DNA of 64,000 nucleotides from Promethearchaeota archaeon (GTDB taxonomy: Archaea; Asgardarchaeota; Lokiarchaeia; Sigyniarchaeales; SOKP01). Under the pieces are notes generated by a model. It worked only from the letters and a program-made list of their open reading frames with translations, was not told the origin of the DNA and ran no database searches. Below, in pieces: positions 26,238 to 36,462 of this stretch. Both the position numbers and the translations under genes were made by a program. Within the stretch, counting starts at the first letter, position 1. Each line of letters begins with the position of its first letter. Location: the NCBI GenBank assembly GCA_019057865.1, contig JAHLWP010000004.1, forward strand, positions 100,045 through 164,044. Reading direction: 5' to 3'.

Positions 26238-28232
26238 TCATATTTTTTTCAAATGCAGTGAGTAAATACTAATTTCTGCAATTTTATTATTTTTTACTTC
26301 AAAATAACGAAATCCTGGAGGTTTATATCTTCTAAAACGCGAATTTATAGGACCAAGTGCTTGGGTTTGAAAGATAAAAGGCTTATTTACATCAAACCAA
26401 ATACTTAAATCCATTGGATCTTCGAATTTATTGATAAAATCTCTATATCTATCTGCATAGACTTCACAAGGAACATCAATAAAAATAGGAGCAAAAAGAT
26501 ATCCTATACTTAATCTTTCTGCTTCCACTTTTTTAGCTTCTTTTAACCTGAATTCTTTAACGGTATGAGTATGCCCACATAAAATTAGATCCACTTTTCT
26601 TTTAATAATTTCATCAGATCCAGTAAGTATTCTTAATAGATCTGGCCAGTTATACATAATGGTTTCATATTTTAAATTAAAGAGAGTATCTAATCTTGAA
26701 CTTCCTAATTTTTTTCTCAAATTATCTTCATAGAAATCAGACCATTTAAGCTTTCTATATTTTATTTTCAATTTTTTTCTATATTTTCTTCTTTTAAGAA
26801 TGCTTAAGTTTGGTGAAACAGGAGGTGTATGCATTACAATTATTATTTTTTCATCTTTACATAACTTTATATGTGCTCTCAATAAATCTATTTGATAATC
26901 TTTTAATCCTCTTGTGCTTGGAGCACCTCTAATAAGGTCATGAATATCCGCAATCGAATCTCTTCCTGTATCAACGAATATGAAATTAAAATTACCAATC
27001 TTTACTTTATAGTTAAGATTAGGATTGAAATATGTAAAATAATCTTTTAAAAATATTCGTTTAGAGTACAGAGCTCTAATATAGCTAAAATCTTTGCTAT
27101 CTTCATAATTTTTTATATCTTTTCTGGAAACTCCAAAGATTTTATGAATATTTCCTAATTTTATACTATAATGTCCTCTTCGATAATCATGATTTCCTGG
27201 AATTGTAAATATGGGACATAGAATCTCTTTTTTATTAATGTATTCCTTATCTGTTATTAAAAAAGGAGGTTTATTTAACCCTTTATTCAAACCAAGTAAT
27301 ATTTCAAATAAAACATGGAAATTGTTATTATAATCTTCATCATAGTTAGCTGGTTCAACATAGTCTACCAAATCACCACCAAGCAGAATAAAATCAAATT
27401 TATTATCATTTACAAAACTAATTAGCTTTCTTAAGTGATAATTAAAATTATAATTGGCACTGCGAAGGTCTTTAAATCTATACAATTGAAATCCTTTTTT
27501 AAAATCAAAATCTCTCTCTAACATAAATTTCTTAGTTTTACTAGGAATTCTAATGCTTTTACTCCGCTTTTTGACCTTCTCTCTTGTTCTCTCTTTTAAA
27601 AATTTTGAAATAAAATCGTTCCTTCTGGCTATATGTAAATCTGTTGCATGAATAAATTTTAAATTTTCTAAACCTTTATTAAATAAAGCAAGACTGTGAA
27701 AATTGGTGATTTCTTCATTTCTATTAGGAATTCGATAAATTATATCAAACAAAATAAATCTTCTTTCAGTTTTTTTAAATAATGCTTCGATACTTCTAAT
27801 ATCACTGATCTCAAATACAATCTTAAATAATTCATTTCTTTCTCCAAAGATTCCTTCTTCTTTTAAAATTGTATGCTGTAAATCAAAAAGAATACAATTT
27901 TCTTCTTTTAAGAGATTATTTTCACTAATGTTTTTATTTAAACTGGTTATTTCAATTAGTTTTAAAGGGTATCTCTCTCCCCTTCTTTCCAAGAATTTTC
28001 CCTCATCTTTTAAAATAGGTTGAATAAATGTATTAAGATGGAAATCCTTCCCAATTTCTGGAATAGTCTGTTTTGGGATAGTTATAATTATTGCTTCAAA
28101 AATTACATTTTTAAGATATTTGCCTTCTTTATTTTTAAAGTCTTCTAGATTTATTAGCTGAGGCTGTCCCAGATTAGGTTTGATTATTAAGGGAAAATCC
28201 CCCTTATTTAAGTCCAACTGAAATGTAGACAT
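26238..28232 (-). CDS. Calcineurin-like metallophosphoesterase with unknown N-terminal domain
   Basis: A 664-residue protein. The C-terminal two thirds contain the two-metal phosphoesterase motifs in order: ATDLHIARR, GGDLVDY, GNHDYRRGHY, VMHTPPVSP and CGHTHTVKEF. The first 190 residues are a beta-rich domain of no recognised family and may bind the substrate or a partner. The C-terminal 70 residues (FIFQTQALGPINSRF, then PPGFRYFEVKNNK) look like an additional beta domain. No signal peptide. It could act on phosphodiesters or phosphoproteins in the cytosol. Basic helices between the motifs suggest nucleic-acid contact, but this is speculative. Confidence 0.8.
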   Translation of the reverse strand: MSTFQLDLNKGDFPLIIKPNLGQPQLINLEDFKNKEGKYLKNVIFEAIIITIPKQTIPEIGKDFHLNTFIQPILKDEGKFLERRGERYPLKLIEITSLNKNISENNLLKEENCILFDLQHTILKEEGIFGERNELFKIVFEISDIRSIEALFKKTERRFILFDIIYRIPNRNEEITNFHSLALFNKGLENLKFIHATDLHIARRNDFISKFLKERTREKVKKRSKSIRIPSKTKKFMLERDFDFKKGFQLYRFKDLRSANYNFNYHLRKLISFVNDNKFDFILLGGDLVDYVEPANYDEDYNNNFHVLFEILLGLNKGLNKPPFLITDKEYINKKEILCPIFTIPGNHDYRRGHYSIKLGNIHKIFGVSRKDIKNYEDSKDFSYIRALYSKRIFLKDYFTYFNPNLNYKVKIGNFNFIFVDTGRDSIADIHDLIRGAPSTRGLKDYQIDLLRAHIKLCKDEKIIIVMHTPPVSPNLSILKRRKYRKKLKIKYRKLKWSDFYEDNLRKKLGSSRLDTLFNLKYETIMYNWPDLLRILTGSDEIIKRKVDLILCGHTHTVKEFRLKEAKKVEAERLSIGYLFAPIFIDVPCEVYADRYRDFINKFEDPMDLSIWFDVNKPFIFQTQALGPINSRFRRYKPPGFRYFEVKNNKIAEISIYSLHLKKI

Positions 28233-28803
28233 GTATAAATCTAGTAATTCTGTAATTATTAATTTTTTTTATTTTATTTTTATTATCATTCATGAATAAG
28301 ATGGCTAAAAGAACGAAAACCTGAATGTTACCCTCAATTGGAACAATTACTAGGGAGATATTATGTATTATATTTTGATGAGAAAAAAAATAGATTAGCA
28401 AGACCTCTCAGGAAAAAGTAGTTTTAGGTGGGGTTATTGGGTCTGTTCAAACGCGAATCATAGATAAAGGATTATCGATATCTTACAATCCGGACAAAAG
28501 ACACGAATAACCCCATATAATTGAGATTCAAATAACAATTTAAATCATAATCATTTAAAAATTTAATGATTGATATATCTGATTTATCGAAAAAATCAAA
28601 AATTTAAATAGGTAAAATTGGTATATTTCTTAAGGAATGTGATTGCTATCTTTGATAAGGAATATACTTATTTATATCAACACTTATTTGAACAAAAGAA
28701 ACTTAGGGTTTCATATTTAAACAAAAAATAAATTTTAAAATTCAAAATTCTAATTCTATATAAATAAAAAATAAACGAATCCATACTCCATAAAAACAAT
28801 AAA
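28233..28803. other. Intergenic region with gene remnants
   Basis: This 571-base stretch has no intact gene. A short plus-strand frame (28296-28421) begins right after a stop and reads IRWLKERKPECYPQLEQLLG, closing with RLARPLRKK and a stop. It has no start codon and looks like the tail of a lost gene. An imperfect inverted pair around GGGGTTATT (28433-28441) and AATAACCCC (28507-28515) flanks further non-coding sequence. The last 250 bases are AT-rich and probably hold the promoter of the coiled-coil gene. Confidence 0.45.
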
Positions 28804-30258
28804 ATGACAGACGAGTTTAAAGAGGAAGAAAAGGAAAGTAAATCAGAAAAGGATAATGATAAAGTAGATAAAGAATTTTTATCGAAAGCTAAAAATTCAA
28901 GAGATATAATTGACAAAAAGTTAAGGACATTCGAGAATAGCATAGAAGACATTTCAGAAACAATTAGCAATGGTGAAACAGAGGTAGAAAAAGAACTCGA
29001 TAAAAAAGCATTAGAAGAAATTAACGAAGAAATAAAAGAATCTCTAATGAAACTTGATTCTATTTCAAAGAAAGTAGATGATAAAGAGGAATATCTTTCT
29101 GTTATTAAAGAAGAACTTACGACTCTCGAAGAAAAATACAATATAAAAACTGAAGAAATGAATAATTTAGAAGAGAGATTAAATATTATAAAGGAAAGCA
29201 AAGAAAACTTAGAGGAAGACTATAAAGAGCTTTTAAGAAATAATGAACAACTAGTTAAAACATATGAAACTAGACAAGTTGATTTAATCGTCCTTACGGA
29301 TTCTGTTAAAGAAAAGATAGCTTCTCAAGAAGATCTTCGAGCTAAAACTGCAAAATTGAACCAAAAAATTCAAGCAAATGAAGAAGAACTTGAAAAACAA
29401 AGAGAAGAAGCTGAAGCATTAGAAAAAAAGTTAAAAAGTCAGCATGCTGAGAATGAAACATTGAAAGTCTCTATTGCTAAAAATAAAATTGAATTAGATC
29501 ATTCGAATGCCGAAATTGAGGCAAAAGAAGAGGAAAGAAAAGTTTTAACTGAACAAATTGAAAAAAAGGAACGAAGAATAAAGGAAATTGAACAAATCAT
29601 TAAAGATCATCATGAAGGATTTCCTGAAATGGAAAAACAAAAAGAAACTTACGAGGAACTTCTTGCAAAATACAAGATTCAACTGACAGTGAAGCAGCAA
29701 CAGATGATTGATATAGAATCTCGAATTCAAGATTTAAATGAGTCTTTAGAGCCATTGAATGAGCAAATTAATGCTAGAGAAAGTTTAATAGAAGCAAATG
29801 AAAAAAGGATTGAAGATTTGAAGAAAGCCATTGAAAAATCCAATTTAGAATATATTGAACGAGAAGAAAGACTTAATGCTCTAACAGAAAAATTAGAACA
29901 TGTGGAAGGTGAACATGAAAAACTGAAGAAAGCAAAAGAAGTTATTGACAATAGCACGAATGATTCCCGAGTAATTCTTCAAAAATTAAAAGAAGAATTA
30001 GAGAATCAAGAAAAAGAAATAAGAGATAAAGAAAGCCGTATTCAAAGATTAGAAGTCTTATCTGCTATTTATCGTGCATCTAAATTTTTCGGAGGTATAT
30101 TATTAGCGGTTGGAATCTTTTTTGTTATTTGGATACTTGGAGTGATTTTAAATGTAATTGATTTAGGTGATTTAAATACTCCTGTTTTGGTTTTATTTTT
30201 AGCTATTGGTGCTGTTTTATCAATACTATCTGGATTTTTCCATTTAGAAAAATCTTAA
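28804..30258 (+). CDS. Long coiled-coil protein with C-terminal membrane hairpin
   Basis: A 484-residue protein. About residues 1-415 are nearly continuous heptad coiled coil, rich in Glu, Lys and Leu (for example ELTTLEEKYNIKTEEMNNLE). Two hydrophobic helices follow near the C-terminus (about 425-450 and 458-478), ending HLEKS. The coil would be cytosolic and tethered by a membrane hairpin, a tail-anchored layout like tethering or scaffolding proteins. The antisense frame at 28677-29201 is a compositional shadow. Composition bias alone makes any named homology unsafe. Confidence 0.7.
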   Translation: MTDEFKEEEKESKSEKDNDKVDKEFLSKAKNSRDIIDKKLRTFENSIEDISETISNGETEVEKELDKKALEEINEEIKESLMKLDSISKKVDDKEEYLSVIKEELTTLEEKYNIKTEEMNNLEERLNIIKESKENLEEDYKELLRNNEQLVKTYETRQVDLIVLTDSVKEKIASQEDLRAKTAKLNQKIQANEEELEKQREEAEALEKKLKSQHAENETLKVSIAKNKIELDHSNAEIEAKEEERKVLTEQIEKKERRIKEIEQIIKDHHEGFPEMEKQKETYEELLAKYKIQLTVKQQQMIDIESRIQDLNESLEPLNEQINARESLIEANEKRIEDLKKAIEKSNLEYIEREERLNALTEKLEHVEGEHEKLKKAKEVIDNSTNDSRVILQKLKEELENQEKEIRDKESRIQRLEVLSAIYRASKFFGGILLAVGIFFVIWILGVILNVIDLGDLNTPVLVLFLAIGAVLSILSGFFHLEKS

Positions 30259-30324
30259 AACTTTTATTTATATTAATTTCAATTATAAATTCAATCTTTT
30301 AATTTAAAAATTAATAAAATTACG

Positions 30325-32214
30325 TTGACTGAAAAAGATCAAGAAAGGATTCCTCCAAAAAGATCTATAGGTTTACTAGCAGGTATCTTATATGGGATAG
30401 GTTGTGGAATTGGAGGGTCCATATTTATATTGTTAGGTAGTGCAATAGAAGATGCTGGACCTGGAGTACTTATTAGCTTGTTATTCGGAGGTATTTTGAT
30501 CTTTGTTACTGCTCTAAATTACAGTGAATTATCAACCAGTTTGCCTATTTCTGGAGGAGCTTACAATTTTAGCAAAGAAGCATTAGGAGGATTCCTAGCT
30601 TTTATCATTGGTTTTTTTCTGTGGATTGCAAATATTGCTACATTTTCATTTTCAGCTCAAGCTTTTGCAATTATTATTAAGGAATTTTTTAATTTACCCT
30701 TTAATACGCCTTTTATTCTTTTAATCGCAATTGCATCAATACTTTTTATCGCAATTGTAGTATTTAGAACTCAAAAATTAGCTTTAAGAGCCTTAATATC
30801 TCTAACAATAATTCAATTGGTCATTTTTGCGATATTTATTTTTATTGGTTTATTTATCGCACCGAATAGTAATTTACCAAGTTATAATCCAAGTTTTCTT
30901 AAATCAGATATGAATTTCTTTAATATAATTTTTGTTTTTGCTTTCACCTTTATTTTCTTTACAAGCATTACCTCAAACCTTGCATTTTTAAATGCAGATT
31001 TCAAAAATCCCTCAAAAACTATTCCTAAAGTAAATATTTTTGCAATTCTCATAACTTTAATTATATATTTATTAATAACTTTTACCGTATTAATTAATCT
31101 TGGAAATCAGGAATCAGAATTGGGTGAAACCTCTATATTATTAGCATTAATATTAGATGATATATTGAAATTTCCTGGATATTTGCTTATGGGGTTCGCT
31201 GCAATAATCTCGACATTAATTGCTATGAACGCTGCTTTAGGTTCAGCAATAGCAATCTTTCACGCTTTAGCAAGAGATCATTATGTATCACAAAAATTTT
31301 TAAAAGTAAATAAAAAAACAAATGTACCAACCTTTATTTTAATACTTACAATCTTTATAACAATTTCAATTACTATATTAGCTTTAATGTTTGCTAATAT
31401 AGGATTTACAGCAAACATTACAATTTTTATCTATTTTATAGGAATTGCCTTTGTGAATTATGCTGCGGTTAGCTTAAGGCGTAAGAGAAAAGAACTCGAT
31501 AGGCCTTTTAAAGCTCCATTTTTTCCTTACTTACCAATACTAGTAATGTCGTTTTGTATAATACTCGCTTTATTTTTAGATCTTAATGCAATTATTCTTG
31601 GTTTAATCATCTTTTTTATTGGAATAACATATTACTTACTAACTATCGCTGATCGACATTCTATAGTATTAACTTTAGCTGGATTAAAATTCTTTGTTAT
31701 CTTGATATTAGGAGTATTAATTTGGATCATTAATAACTTAAGTGTATTAAATTCACCAATCAATAGATTTGATGTTGCATTTCAATATATCTTAATGAGA
31801 ATCCTAATTTTTATATGCGTTTTTACTATTGTAACTATGATTTTAGATATTTTTCCTCTTAGAGAAATTGTCTATTACTTTGTGAGAAAAATTAATAAGA
31901 AAGAAGTAGCTATTGATATTGGAATTGGTCAGATAATCGATCTAAAGAAAAGTAAAGTGAAATTAATCTATAGTATTAATCTTATAATTGGTATCATTCA
32001 AATTATATCATCTATATTTGTTTTTACAATTGCTTCATTATTTATCACGGATATTATTTCTATAGATAGTGTTACCATTGGCAGTACTATCATACTTCAA
32101 ATAACTGCAGAATATATATTTACATCAATATTAGTATTATTTGGAATCATCCTTTTATTCAGTGGACCTTTATGGTTATATTTTAACCGAGAATTAAAAA
32201 CAATTGGAATTTAG
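30325..32214 (+). CDS. APC-superfamily amino acid permease
   Basis: A 629-residue transporter from TTG. The first 450 residues have twelve-helix APC architecture with the characteristic first-helix GIGCGIGGSIFILLGSA and the LSTSLPISGGAYNFS segment. A C-terminal extension of about 180 residues adds a further four membrane helices (to residue 625), more than classic APC members have. It probably imports or exchanges amino acids or amines across the cytoplasmic membrane. It lies 67 bases after the coiled-coil gene and 40 bases before the PHP gene, all on the same strand. Confidence 0.85.
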   Translation: MTEKDQERIPPKRSIGLLAGILYGIGCGIGGSIFILLGSAIEDAGPGVLISLLFGGILIFVTALNYSELSTSLPISGGAYNFSKEALGGFLAFIIGFFLWIANIATFSFSAQAFAIIIKEFFNLPFNTPFILLIAIASILFIAIVVFRTQKLALRALISLTIIQLVIFAIFIFIGLFIAPNSNLPSYNPSFLKSDMNFFNIIFVFAFTFIFFTSITSNLAFLNADFKNPSKTIPKVNIFAILITLIIYLLITFTVLINLGNQESELGETSILLALILDDILKFPGYLLMGFAAIISTLIAMNAALGSAIAIFHALARDHYVSQKFLKVNKKTNVPTFILILTIFITISITILALMFANIGFTANITIFIYFIGIAFVNYAAVSLRRKRKELDRPFKAPFFPYLPILVMSFCIILALFLDLNAIILGLIIFFIGITYYLLTIADRHSIVLTLAGLKFFVILILGVLIWIINNLSVLNSPINRFDVAFQYILMRILIFICVFTIVTMILDIFPLREIVYYFVRKINKKEVAIDIGIGQIIDLKKSKVKLIYSINLIIGIIQIISSIFVFTIASLFITDIISIDSVTIGSTIILQITAEYIFTSILVLFGIILLFSGPLWLYFNRELKTIGI

Positions 32215-32253
32215 ATATGATAAATCTCATCTCATATAAGCAAATAATATATT

Positions 32254-33009
32254 ATGCAATTCCCTAAGATCAATCTTCATGTTCATTCGAACTATTCTGA
32301 TGGAATAAATGACATCAAACAAATTGTAAAAAAAGCACTCAAGTTAGGATTAGATTATATAGCAATAACAGATCATTTCACTAATTCATGGAAAGCTGGG
32401 ATAATCCCTACATTAAACAGTATTGATAAAATCTCAGAGTATTTAGATGAAATATCTAATTATCAAAATTATTTGATAGAAAATAATAAAAATCTAGTAC
32501 TCTATAAAGGTATTGAGGTAGATATCTCAAGCTCTGAGAGATATATAAAAAAGTTTATTCAAATCGATCAATTTGATTTAGTTTTAATTGAATATCTTCA
32601 AACTCCTGAGTCGATTGCATTTACAAAGAATATCATTAGATATTGGAAAAACTCAATAACAAATGGAGATGATTTCCCTATTTTAGGTCTAGCTCACTTC
32701 GATCCATTTTACTTTCTTCATGGAAACCTTGAAATATTAATAGAATTCCTTAAGCGCTATAATTTATATTTCGAATTTAATTCGAGTTATCCTCAATGCT
32801 ATTCTTCTAGAAATACGCAATTTTTTGAAAAATTAAGAGAACATCAGATCCCTGTGGCAATTGGATGTGATTCTCATAATCTAGCGAATTTAAATGATAT
32901 TGAAGAACCAATTGAAATGATTAAATATTATAACCTTAAAAGAAACTATAAGATTTTAATAGACAAATTGGGTTTTAAAAATAGTAATATACCTCGATTC
33001 TCAATTTAA
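32254..33009 (+). CDS. PHP-domain metal-dependent phosphoesterase
   Basis: A 251-residue protein of the PHP (polymerase and histidinol phosphatase) family. Motif 1 is INLHVHSNYSDGIND; then AITDHF, YKGIEVDIS, ALAHFDPF and GCDSHNL supply the usual His/Asp/Glu metal ligands. Stand-alone members hydrolyse phosphoesters such as histidinol phosphate or nucleotides; the substrate is not assigned. The next gene continues in the same frame after a TAA. Confidence 0.85.
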   Translation: MQFPKINLHVHSNYSDGINDIKQIVKKALKLGLDYIAITDHFTNSWKAGIIPTLNSIDKISEYLDEISNYQNYLIENNKNLVLYKGIEVDISSSERYIKKFIQIDQFDLVLIEYLQTPESIAFTKNIIRYWKNSITNGDDFPILGLAHFDPFYFLHGNLEILIEFLKRYNLYFEFNSSYPQCYSSRNTQFFEKLREHQIPVAIGCDSHNLANLNDIEEPIEMIKYYNLKRNYKILIDKLGFKNSNIPRFSI

Positions 33010-33060
33010 TTAAATGGAGCATTATGGGGTGTAAAGGATTATCATTCAATTTTAGAACAA

Positions 33061-33552
33061 TTGTCGAATGAGTTAATTAAACCTAAAGATGAGAGAAACT
33101 TTGAAATCATTTCTAGTAGGGTCTTTCATCTTTCTTATGAATCACTATTAGCAGTTAATGGATGTTTTTCTATAGAATACGATTTTCAAGAAAACCTAAT
33201 TAACGATTTAGTTGATACTTCCAAACGACCCGCTCCCATATTCCTCAATATCTTTCCACATGCCGGAAAAATCTTCATACTATTTTCTTGGCTATCAGAA
33301 AATTGGGAGACATACCAGAGTATTGTATCAAAACTTGAGACTTTTACAATTCCCCAAATAGAAATCTTCTTTTCAAACTTGATAATTTGTCATTGTGAAA
33401 ACTTTTTTATTTCTCCTTCTAAATGCTCTCAAATGCCAAAAAGAATAAGAAGATTATTTGTATCACAATACATGAATACTTTAATGAACGATTTTGAATC
33501 TGATTATATCTCAAGAGGAGCAATAAATCTTTTTAAAATGTTTAGAAAATAA
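33061..33552 (+). CDS. Hypothetical protein, possibly 5'-truncated
   Basis: A 163-residue frame from a TTG. The same frame is open back to the TAA at 33007-33009 with sensible codons (LNGALWGVKDYHSILEQ) but no ATG or GTG there, so the true N-terminus may be lost. The protein has a central NIFPHAGKIFILFSWL strand-helix and a Cys/His pair, IICHCENFF. No family is recognised. It may be the C-terminal remnant of a larger gene. The same-frame adjacency to the PHP gene could be chance. Confidence 0.45.
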   Translation: MSNELIKPKDERNFEIISSRVFHLSYESLLAVNGCFSIEYDFQENLINDLVDTSKRPAPIFLNIFPHAGKIFILFSWLSENWETYQSIVSKLETFTIPQIEIFFSNLIICHCENFFISPSKCSQMPKRIRRLFVSQYMNTLMNDFESDYISRGAINLFKMFRK

Positions 33553-33703
33553 TTTGCTCTTTAAATAATTCCAATTGTTTTTTTTATGAATTCATTTCAT
33601 GGATTTTCTTTTTTATAAGATCAACAAATAGGGAAAAGTTTATACCTAAATACTTAAAATTAGTTATTCTTAATATAACCTAATATCTACGAACTAAAAT
33701 GAT

Positions 33704-35212
33704 ATGACATTTAAAAAAAGTATTGTGGTTATATTAATTATTATAATTTCACTAATCCTATTCGCAAGTGAACTAATGATTCATTTTATCAATTTTCTTA
33801 ATATTTATCCAATGGTATATTGGATCACCTATATCTCTGCTATCATTGGTGTTTTAACCGTTATTATTACTTTATTTTGGTATGGAAACGCGAGAATAAG
33901 GTTTTCATCACCAATCAAAAAGAAGACATTTTCTTCTGTTAAAATAATTCTCACGATAATTACAATTTTAGGAATCATTCAGATAATATTATCTCTATTC
34001 GCTCAAGAATTATTATATCAATTAACTTCTATATTATTTATCACATTATCAGTATTTTTTGGTTTTAGAACTTTTGTTAATTTATCTACTTCACTCTTGT
34101 TTCGTCCGAATATTAAGGAGTTTGGGACTATATCATCAGTTTCAATAATTATACCAGCCTATAATGAGGGTAAAGTGATTGAAAAAACAATAAGATCAGT
34201 TTTAGAACTGAGTTATAGTCAAAAAGAGATTATTGTTGTGGATGATGGCTCAACGGATGATACTTTAAAAATTGCAAAATTGATGGAAACTAATAATCCA
34301 ATTAGGGTCATTTCAAAAAGAAAAAATGGTGGAAAGTGGGGTGCACTAAATAAAGGGATAGAATCATCTAAATCAGATATTATAGTATGTATAGATGCTG
34401 ATACAGTTTTGGATAAGAACGCAATACAACCATTAGTCAATCATTTCATTGATAGTAAAGTTGGAGCAGTAGCAGGGAATATAAAAGTTGGAAATCGAGA
34501 TAAGTTACTTACAAAATTACAAGCTTTGGAATATATTTCTAATTTGAATATTCAAAGAAGAAGTGAGGCATTTTTTAGAAAAATAACAGTAGTTCCAGGT
34601 CCTTTAGGAGCTTTTAGAAAATCTATAATTAAAGAGGTGGGTTTCTATACTGGAGATACATTTGCAGAAGATGCAGACTTAACTTTAAAAATATTAAGAG
34701 CAGGATATAAAATAGAATACGAACCTAAATCAATCGGATATACAGAAGCTCCAATATCTCTTTTTGATTTAGCTAAACAAAGATATCGTTGGTATAGAGG
34801 ATTATTACAAGTAATAATTAAACATAAAGGCATGTTTTTTAATCCAAAATATGGAACTACAGGATTGTTTATTTTTCCATGGATATCTTTGAATGGATTA
34901 ATCTTTTCTTGGTTTAACTTTTTCGCAAGTGTGTGGATTTTTATACTTATATTTAATCCATTTTCTGGATTTCTTATATATATACACATTTATTTTTTCT
35001 GGTTTTTTTTCTTTCTGATAATAGAAATAGTTATCAGTATGTATGCGATATATGTGGATGTAAGGGAAAAGCCAAAAATTTTGTTTTATATAATCGCTTA
35101 TAAATTATTCTACAGATACATGATTAACACAATCAGAATTTTAAGTCAATTAGAGCAATATTTAAAATATCCTATGAAATGGGAGACTATTAAAAGAACA
35201 AGTGCTTTGTAA
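33704..35212 (+). CDS. Family 2 processive glycosyltransferase (membrane)
   Basis: A 502-residue inner-membrane enzyme. Four N-terminal helices (about residues 5-135) come first. The GT-A domain follows: SIIIPAYNEG, VVDDGSTDD (about 180), the DAD metal motif in CIDADTVLD, AEDADL (the catalytic-type acid), and QRYRW, the QxxRW product-binding motif. C-terminal membrane helices (about 385-465) complete a poly-hexosamine or cellulose-synthase-like topology. It likely polymerises or transfers a nucleotide-sugar-derived residue to make a surface polysaccharide or glycolipid. The acceptor is unknown. Confidence 0.88.
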   Translation: MTFKKSIVVILIIIISLILFASELMIHFINFLNIYPMVYWITYISAIIGVLTVIITLFWYGNARIRFSSPIKKKTFSSVKIILTIITILGIIQIILSLFAQELLYQLTSILFITLSVFFGFRTFVNLSTSLLFRPNIKEFGTISSVSIIIPAYNEGKVIEKTIRSVLELSYSQKEIIVVDDGSTDDTLKIAKLMETNNPIRVISKRKNGGKWGALNKGIESSKSDIIVCIDADTVLDKNAIQPLVNHFIDSKVGAVAGNIKVGNRDKLLTKLQALEYISNLNIQRRSEAFFRKITVVPGPLGAFRKSIIKEVGFYTGDTFAEDADLTLKILRAGYKIEYEPKSIGYTEAPISLFDLAKQRYRWYRGLLQVIIKHKGMFFNPKYGTTGLFIFPWISLNGLIFSWFNFFASVWIFILIFNPFSGFLIYIHIYFFWFFFFLIIEIVISMYAIYVDVREKPKILFYIIAYKLFYRYMINTIRILSQLEQYLKYPMKWETIKRTSAL

Positions 35213-35248
35213 AATCAATTATATCACAATAGGTTCTTTTCATGCTAA

Positions 35249-35677
35249 AATGAAGAGTTATATGACTATTACAATCCTCATGTTGATAAATTTAGGTACT
35301 TATATATTTCATGGGCAGACCAGAACGCTTGGGAAGAATGGCACACCATTGAAGCCCCTAACATAGATATCAGTTCACTTAACGTTGTCTTTGAATGGTA
35401 TGATGAGGTAGGAGAGGAATATCAATCCGTATCCTATCATCAATCTTCAGGAGAGTTTGAAACCAGAAATATTGCTGTAGAAATATTTTACCCCTATGAT
35501 AAAAATACTCAAACTGCAAATTTCACCTTATCACAAGATTATAGCAGCGCCCAAGACCTCGATATTTATAAGATCGAGGGTATATTTTTCAACGAAATTT
35601 CGCATGATTTTGATCTAAATGATGTAAATATATCGGAGACTCAGCAAGGAACTCAACGATCAATATTGGGCGATTGA
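35249..35677 (+). pseudogene. Remnant of a secreted or surface protein
   Basis: The frame is open right after a TAA at 35246-35248 and ends at TGA 35675-35677, 143 codons with no usable start. The reading is protein-like (for example RYLYISWADQNAWEEWH, then VEIFYPYDKNTQTANFTL), with Tyr/Asp-rich beta-strand texture as in surface proteins. GC is higher than in the neighbouring genes. It appears to be an internal piece of a gene lost from both sides. A second remnant overlaps its 3' end in another frame. Confidence 0.5.
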
Positions 35678-35837
35678 GCGACCATTAAAGGCTTCAATTT
35701 TGTGTTGTCCCGTATGTGGTAAAGCCGATAAAGATATGACCTACAATCCCATGCGTAAGACATGGTACTGTACGGAATGTTATGAGAAATTGAAAAAAGG
35801 CAACATAGAACGAGGAACACCTGAAGAATTCCCTTGA
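35628..35837 (+). pseudogene. Zinc-ribbon gene remnant
   Basis: An open frame of 70 codons begins right after a stop (TAA at 35625-35627), has no start codon, and ends at TGA 35835-35837. It reads RRLSKELNDQYWAIERPLK, then a four-Cys ribbon (CCPVCGKAD…WYCTECYEK) and GTPEEFP. The ribbon resembles small zinc-binding domains seen in Asgard hypothetical proteins. It overlaps the previous remnant by 50 bases in a different frame, so the two come from different genes or from a rearrangement. GC is relatively high. Probably a mobile-DNA scar. Confidence 0.5.
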
Positions 35838-35939
35838 TGTATTTTAAAGAAAATTGTTCTTTTATATTTCTTCTTGCGTTATTACCACTAATAAGGAATT
35901 ATAACTCATTAAGAATTCGCTCTAAAACTTATACTATAA

Positions 35940-36185
35940 TTAATTCAAACCTTTATTAACATATCCTAAATAAAGCTTAAATGACTTTTCAAAAGCAACA
36001 TCGAGGAGTAATTCGCTTTCTTCTTTTGGATCATTCAACATACTCTTCAACTTTTTCTTAATAAGGCGTATTATCTCTTTAACAATATTTAGTTGTTTTC
36101 CAATAGGCATTGTTGATACTTCTGCAATAGTTTTATTATGTTTTATTTGCCATTCCCTCATTGAAAACCATAATATTACTTTCAT
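35940..36185 (-). CDS. Hypothetical helical protein, perhaps 5'-truncated
   Basis: An 81-residue frame from the first available ATG. The same frame is open upstream to a stop at 36360-36362, adding about 58 sensible codons (for example NFNEESLKIAERDYQKIKLT) but no ATG, GTG or TTG. Either translation starts at a rare codon or the 5' end is missing. The product is all-helical and basic. No family recognised. It sits between the remnants at 35.2-35.8 kb and the MFS transporter. Confidence 0.4.
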   Translation of the reverse strand: MKVILWFSMREWQIKHNKTIAEVSTMPIGKQLNIVKEIIRLIKKKLKSMLNDPKEESELLLDVAFEKSFKLYLGYVNKGLN

Positions 36186-36462
36186 AGCTAATTCTGAAAT
36201 GTTTATAAATTTGCAAAAAGAATTAGTCAGCTCTCGAATTATTATAGATTGTTCTTTTGTAAGTTTTATTTTTTGATAATCCCTTTCAGCAATTTTTAAA
36301 GATTCTTCATTAAAATTAATCGCATAGGTAATAATTAATCCCCTAACCTTAGTTCCTTTTTAATATTAATTTGGTTTAAAATTATTTAAACTTGTAGGTA
36401 TAATATTTTCCGTTATTGAATAAAATAAAACCTTATATAGATTAAAGTTTAATTTTGTAAAT

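Noticed and set aside
28433..28515. Inverted GGGGTTATT/AATAACCCC pair as transposon ends
   Set aside because: The pair is short and imperfect at the edges, and there is no transposase or target-site duplication.
28677..29201. Long minus-strand Ser/Leu/Phe-rich frame, possible membrane protein
   Set aside because: It is antisense to the Lys/Glu-rich coiled-coil gene. The composition is what the opposite strand of such a gene produces, and the plus-strand protein is coherent over its whole length.
34645..34989. Minus-strand frame of 114 codons
   Set aside because: Antisense to the glycosyltransferase gene at its conserved motifs; no protein-like pattern.
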